A DNA stretch of 64,000 nucleotides, taken from contig NC_015663.1 in the NCBI RefSeq assembly GCF_000215745.1, positions 620,001 through 684,000 on the forward strand, written 5' to 3'. A program made the position numbers and the translations under genes. The DNA comes from Klebsiella aerogenes KCTC 2190. Lineage in GTDB: Bacteria; Pseudomonadota; Gammaproteobacteria; Enterobacterales; Enterobacteriaceae. Of this stretch, positions 60,170-64,000 are shown piece after piece (positions within the stretch are counted from its first letter, which is position 1; each line of letters begins with the position of its first letter). Below the pieces are notes generated by a model, which ran no database searches, was not told the DNA's origin, and saw only the letters and a list, made by a program, of their open reading frames with translations.

Positions 60170-60192
60170 TGTACCTTTATACCTGTTATACC
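60170..60192 (-). promoter_or_regulatory. NanR operator (three GGTATA-type repeats)
   Basis: Read leftward, GGTATA-aca-GGTATA-aa-GGTACA lies between nanA and nanR, at 60187-60192, 60178-60183 and 60170-60175. The repeats are 9 and 8 bp apart, the arrangement known for the E. coli nanA operator. The third unit has one change. Confidence 0.85.
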
Positions 60193-60268
60193 AGATCGTT
60201 TTTAAAGCAGTACAATAGGGAAAGCTTATTGTGCGATCGAGTTCACTAAACCGATCGCGAGGCAGGGA

Positions 60269-61051
60269 TCATTTAGCGGATTTTTTGGATTTACCTAAGG
60301 CACGCCAGGTGGCGGAAACACTTTTGAGGTGGGTTTGCAACGCACGATCGGCTTCGTCCGGATCGCGATCGCGTATGGCGTTAAATATGGCAATATGCTC
60401 TTGAAAACTGACGTTATTGTGATGATGAAGCTCTTGCTCCGACACTTTCGGCCGCGCGGCGATTAGCCAGTCAAGCAAAGCAACATGCGTCGCCATAAAG
60501 ATAGGGTTGCCGGGGATCTCCGCCAGCACGCGATGGAAATCGACGTCTGAGCGAATAAATTGCGCGTTATCATCCAGCGACTGGCCGTTAATCTCCAGCG
60601 CCTTGCTTAACAGGGAAATCTGCTCATCCGTGGCGTTCTCAGCCGCATAGCGCACCAGGCTTGATTCGAAAAAAAGGCGTAACTGCTCGAAATGCGCGAT
60701 ACCGCCAGGCGCGGAGAGAAAATCCTTCGCCAGCCCGGAAAGCTCGGAAATGATGGTGTCCGCCGACGGTCTCGAGACTCGCGCACGTTCGCCATTGTTG
60801 ATTTGCACCAGGCCCTTACGCTTGAGCGCAGCCAGCGCTTCACGTACCGACGGGCGCCCGACGTTAAAAAACGCCATCAGCTCACGTTCCGAAGGAAGCT
60901 GTCCACCTTCGCCAAACTCGCCGCGACGAATCATCTGCTCCAACTCTTCTTCCACCATTTCAGACAACTTTTTGCGCGCCAGTGGGCGTCGGCGCAGGCT
61001 GTTGCCGATAGTTTCCTGGGTGTCATCTGACGAGTGATCGAACGCGCTCAT
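60269..61051 (-). CDS. nanR: Sialic acid-responsive GntR-family repressor
   Basis: 260-residue FadR-subfamily GntR regulator that represses the nan operon until N-acetylneuraminate binds. An N-terminal extension with [20 protein letters not shown] is followed by the winged HTH ([31 protein letters not shown], shortened here as [11 protein letters not shown] and [10 protein letters not shown]), then the helical effector domain with metal-binding His/Asp ([12 protein letters not shown]). Slightly shorter than E. coli NanR (263). It lies 134 bp upstream of nanA in the same direction. Confidence 0.95.
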   Translation of the reverse strand: MSAFDHSSDDTQETIGNSLRRRPLARKKLSEMVEEELEQMIRRGEFGEGGQLPSERELMAFFNVGRPSVREALAALKRKGLVQINNGERARVSRPSADTIISELSGLAKDFLSAPGGIAHFEQLRLFFESSLVRYAAENATDEQISLLSKALEINGQSLDDNAQFIRSDVDFHRVLAEIPGNPIFMATHVALLDWLIAARPKVSEQELHHHNNVSFQEHIAIFNAIRDRDPDEADRALQTHLKSVSATWRALGKSKKSAK

Positions 61052-61300
61052 AAGTATCGTTTAACCTGGAAAAAAGAGAAAAAGTTTCGCTTTTTCATCA
61101 TATCACAAATCATACGCGGGTAATGAAGAGCGGTAAGCAGCCGCTTTCCGCAATAAAAAAATAACCGATTGGCCTTTGTTCCTGCAGAACAACATCACTT
61201 ACCGGAACCCATCGCCCCTCCTGAAAAGCTCACCTGCGATTTGTCCTATAAACGTTTACCCGTTCCATTAAGTTTTTACTTATCATTGCAATTTGCAAAT
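61052..61300. other. Region between nanR and the iroB promoter
   Basis: 249 bp with the nanR promoter region. The stretch 61281-61300 (TATCATTGCAATTTGCAAAT) leads into the iroB promoter. No coding sequence is seen. Confidence 0.45.
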
Positions 61301-61325
61301 GATATTGGTAATTATTCTCATTAGC
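61301..61325 (+). promoter_or_regulatory. Fur box of the iroB promoter (two overlapping sites)
   Basis: GATATTGGTAATTATTCTC (61301-61319) matches the 19-bp Fur consensus GATAATGATAATCATTATC at 15 positions. A second register 6 bp downstream (61307-61325) matches at 14. They overlap a candidate -10 (TAATTA, 61309-61314) with -35 TTGCAA (61286-61291) 17 bp upstream. Repression by iron-loaded Fur is expected. Confidence 0.8.
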
Positions 61326-61800
61326 ATTTGCATTGGTGATTTCTTTGGCAAGGTATACCGAGGCCGTAAGGGAACGAGCATCGCCTGAACAACGGCGCTT
61401 TGTCCCTTACCGACCCGCGAAGGCGACGCTATCAGGATGATGCGACACGGTGTCTTCAAGAATTACGGACATCGCCCAGCGCGTTGACCGGCCTCTCACC
61501 CGGCAAATGCGGCCTCACAAGCCGCCGTGGCAGTGCGGCGGCGCGTCAGGCCGTTCATCAGGACAATGACGCGCAAGCGTTAATGGAAGTCGGGACAGGG
61601 AATTCCCGATTCGTCAGCGTGCGCTACGGATTCACCGCCTGCGATAGGGTCGCCGGCGTTGCCGTGCGTCGCGCTGGCGAAACTAAAAAATGGCGCAGCG
61701 CCAGGCACAGCCGGGTTAACGATAGTTAACGTCGCGCTGGCCGGCATATTGACTGCGTCGACTTCCTGAATTAGTTCGTCAAGCGGAGAGGGATTTTCTC
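61326..61800 (+). other. Long leader region upstream of iroB
   Basis: About 475 bp lie between the Fur-controlled promoter and the iroB start. The sequence is GC-rich and contains a frame of 109 codons (61400-61729) that has no recognisable relatives and weak coding character. Two GTTAAC palindromes (61715-61720, 61725-61730) are 4 bp apart. GGAGAGGG precedes the iroB ATG. Function is unknown. Confidence 0.5.
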
Positions 61801-62916
61801 ATGCGCATTCTGTTTGTTGGCCCACCACTCTATGGGCTGCTATACCCGGTGCTGTCTTTGGCGCAGGCATTTCGCGTTAACGGTCACGAAGTGCTGATCG
61901 CCAGTAGCGGTAAATTCGCCCAAAAGGCGGCCGAGGCAGGGCTGGTGGTGTTTGATGCCGCGCCCGGCTTCGATTCGGAGGCCGATTATCGCCGCCGCGA
62001 GGCGCAGCGGAAGGAAAGTAACATCGGCACCAAAATGGGCAACTTCTCGTTCTTCAGCGAAGAGATGGCCGACCAACTGGTGGAGTTTGCCGGACACTGG
62101 CGGCCCGACCTTATCGTCTATCCTCCCCTCGGCGTCGTCGGGCCGCTGATCGCCGCCAAATACGATATCCCGGTGGTCATGCAAACTGTCGGCTTCGGCC
62201 ACACCCCCTGGCATATCAAAGGTGTGACGCGCTCGCTCGCTGACGCCTACCGCCGCCACGGCGTCGAAGCTCCGCCGCAGGATATGGCGTGGATCGACGT
62301 GACGCCGCCGAGTATGAGCATCCTGCAAAACGATGGCGAACCGATCATTCCCATGCAATACGTGCCGTATAACGGCGGTGCGGTTTGGGAAGAATGGTGG
62401 GAACGCACGCCCGATCGCAAACGGCTACTGGTCAGCCTGGGCACCGTCAAACCGATGGTCGATGGCCTCGATCTGATCTCCTGGGTGATGGATTCCGCCA
62501 GTGAAGTCGATGCCGAGATCATTCTGCATCTCTCAGCCAATGCGCGATCCGATCTACGCGCGTTGCCGTCAAACGTTCGTCTGGTTGACTGGATCCCGAT
62601 GGGCGCCTTCCTCAACGGCGCCGATGGTTTTATCCATCACGGCGGCGCTGGCAACACCCTGACGGCACTGCACGCGGGTATTCCACAGATCGTTTTCGGC
62701 CAGGGCGCCGATCGCCCTGTAAACGCCCGCGCGGTAGTCGATCGCGGCTGCGGGATCATCCCCGGCGACGGAGGTCTGTCGAGCAGCATGATCAATGCTT
62801 TCCTCGACGATCGCGCATTACGTACGGCCTCTGAAGAGGTGGCGGCGGAAATGGCGGCGCAGGCCTGCCCAACCGAGGTGGCGAAAGAACTGGCCGCCAT
62901 GGCGCAAAAAGGGTAA
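61801..62916 (+). CDS. iroB: Salmochelin C-glucosyltransferase
   Basis: 371-residue GT1-fold glycosyltransferase that adds glucose through C-C bonds to enterobactin, forming salmochelin, which escapes host lipocalin-2. The sequence MRILFVGPPLYGLLYPVLSL and the UDP-sugar signature DGFIHHGGAGNTLTALHAG near residue 275-293 match IroB. Length equals the E. coli/Salmonella protein. It is the first gene of the iro locus and lies 46 bp upstream of iroC. Confidence 0.96.
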   Translation: MRILFVGPPLYGLLYPVLSLAQAFRVNGHEVLIASSGKFAQKAAEAGLVVFDAAPGFDSEADYRRREAQRKESNIGTKMGNFSFFSEEMADQLVEFAGHWRPDLIVYPPLGVVGPLIAAKYDIPVVMQTVGFGHTPWHIKGVTRSLADAYRRHGVEAPPQDMAWIDVTPPSMSILQNDGEPIIPMQYVPYNGGAVWEEWWERTPDRKRLLVSLGTVKPMVDGLDLISWVMDSASEVDAEIILHLSANARSDLRALPSNVRLVDWIPMGAFLNGADGFIHHGGAGNTLTALHAGIPQIVFGQGADRPVNARAVVDRGCGIIPGDGGLSSSMINAFLDDRALRTASEEVAAEMAAQACPTEVAKELAAMAQKG

Positions 62917-62962
62917 TGGCCGCCGTGGCGGATTTCATCTTTAAATTGACGGAGGAGGCTTA

Positions 62963-64000
62963 ATGCCTGCGACTCACTCTCCCACGCCCGCGCGATCCTG
63001 GATAATCCGCCTGGCTCGCGTGTGCTGGGAACGTAAGAAACTTAGCGCCATCGTGGTGGTGGCGTCGGTGTCGACCATTCTGCTGGCCGCGCTGACGCCG
63101 CTACTGACGCGGCAGGCGGTAAATGATGCGCTGGCGGGTAATCCCACCCGCCTGCCGTGGCTGGCCTGCGGGCTGCTACTTATCGCCTTTTTTGATTTCA
63201 TCGGTAACTATGTACGACGCGGCTATGCTGGCGAGCTATCGCTGTGGGTGCAGCACACCCTGCGAGGACGCGCGTTCGACAGTATTCAAAAGCTCGATGG
63301 CGCAGGACAGGACGCGCTGCGTACCGGACAGGTGATTTCACGGACCAATAGCGATCTGCAGCAGATGCATACCCTATTGCAGATGGCTCCGGTACCGCTG
63401 GCGGTATTCACCTACTACATCGCCGGTATTGCCGTGATGCTGTGGATGTCGCCGGCCATGACGCTAATCGTGGTCTGTGTGCTGGCGTGTCTTGCCATTA
63501 CCGCGCTGCGCGCCCGTCGCCGGGTATTCGCACAGACGGGGCTAGCTTCAGACCGGCTGGCGAATCTGACCGAGCACATGCGCGAAGTTCTGGCGCAGAT
63601 CTCGGTGGTGAAATCCTGCGTGGCGGAACTGCGCGAAACGCGCTGGCTGGATCGTCAGTCGCGGCAGATGGTGCGCGTGCGCATCGGCGCGGCCATTTCG
63701 CAGGCGATGCCTGGCGCTACCATGCTGGCGCTACCGGTACTCGGGCAAATCGTTCTACTGTGCTACGGCGGCTGGTCAGTGATGCACGGGCGAATTGACC
63801 TCGGGACCTTCGTGGCCTTTGCCAGTTTCCTCGCCATGTTGACCGGACCTACCCGTGTGCTGGCGTCATTCCTGGTGATCGCCCAACGTACCCAGGCATC
63901 CGTAGAACGGGTATTCGCTCTGATCGATACCCGTTCGCAAATGGTTGACGGTAGCGAAGCGCTCAATGGTCGTGTTATTGGCCTGCAGCTAGAAAAAGTG
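62963..64000 (+). CDS. iroC: Salmochelin ABC exporter IroC (5' part)
   Basis: First 346 codons of a large ABC exporter; the frame continues past the window. GGAGGAGG lies 6 nt before the ATG. Six hydrophobic segments form an ABC type I exporter membrane domain (about residues 25-310), and the nucleotide domain is just beginning. IroC proteins carry two such modules (about 1,200 residues) and export salmochelin from the cytoplasm. Identified by position after iroB and by sequence. The partner genes iroD, iroE and iroN would lie outside. Confidence 0.92.
   Translation, partial: MPATHSPTPARSWIIRLARVCWERKKLSAIVVVASVSTILLAALTPLLTRQAVNDALAGNPTRLPWLACGLLLIAFFDFIGNYVRRGYAGELSLWVQHTLRGRAFDSIQKLDGAGQDALRTGQVISRTNSDLQQMHTLLQMAPVPLAVFTYYIAGIAVMLWMSPAMTLIVVCVLACLAITALRARRRVFAQTGLASDRLANLTEHMREVLAQISVVKSCVAELRETRWLDRQSRQMVRVRIGAAISQAMPGATMLALPVLGQIVLLCYGGWSVMHGRIDLGTFVAFASFLAMLTGPTRVLASFLVIAQRTQASVERVFALIDTRSQMVDGSEALNGRVIGLQLEKV

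Noticed and set aside
61400..61729. 109-codon frame in the iroB leader
   Set aside because: Arg/Ser-rich translation with no known family and no convincing ribosome-binding site; reported only as part of the leader.

Overview
The window is chromosomal DNA of a Klebsiella/Raoultella-type enterobacterium. The core genes are near-identical at the protein level to Escherichia coli and lie in its familiar order: epd-pgk-fbaA, tktA, loiP, speB, speA-yqgB, metK, galP, sprT, endA, rsmE, gshB, yqgE-ruvX, yggR, yggS-yggT-yggU-rdgB-hemW, yggN-yggL-trmB, mutY-yggX-mltC, nupG, speC, yqgA and tRNA-Phe. GC content is high in most coding regions. ERIC elements and REP/BIME repeats also point to this family. 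The species cannot be fixed by eye.

Accessory blocks interrupt this backbone. (1) 7.2-23.1 kb, between loiP and speB, holds an aromatic-compound catabolic island. A long leftward operon of 14 tightly packed genes encodes a Rieske ferredoxin, a small HTH-like protein, a Rieske oxygenase, a dihydrodiol-type SDR, an IclR regulator, an extradiol-type VOC dioxygenase, a ferredoxin reductase, an MFS permease, a cupin, an alpha/beta hydrolase, a second SDR, an aspartate dehydrogenase-like enzyme, an aldehyde dehydrogenase and a ThDP-dependent enzyme. An OprD-type porin converges on it and a second MFS gene diverges from it. The divergent promoter region carries three 16-bp GTTTCA-N4-TGAAAC-like palindromes, which are candidate operators for the IclR protein. 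The substrate is unknown. (2) 24.2-24.9 kb encodes an unfamiliar lipoprotein between speB and speA. (3) 35.5-36.2 kb encodes a CsgD-like LuxR regulator bordered by REP elements. (4) 41.1-44.3 kb encodes a three-gene sugar ABC transporter, in the place where E. coli has yggM-ansB. (5) From 53.7 kb, downstream of tRNA-Phe, the order differs from E. coli: a diverged copy of the tRNA 3' end and its terminator, an orphan hcp with a membrane-protein partner (possible type VI secretion cargo), the sialic-acid operon nanRATEKQ, and the start of the salmochelin locus iroB-iroC, which runs off the window.

By function, the core covers central carbon metabolism (aldolase, phosphoglycerate kinase, erythrose-4-P dehydrogenase, transketolase), polyamine synthesis (SpeA, SpeB, SpeC), methyl donor and glutathione synthesis (MetK, GshB), nucleotide and RNA quality control (RdgB, MutY, RsmE, TrmB, RuvX) and envelope maintenance (LoiP, MltC). 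The accessory genes add uptake and use of an aromatic compound, a sugar and sialic acid, and stealth siderophore synthesis. All names are assigned by reading the translations and comparing them with remembered families. No database search was run.
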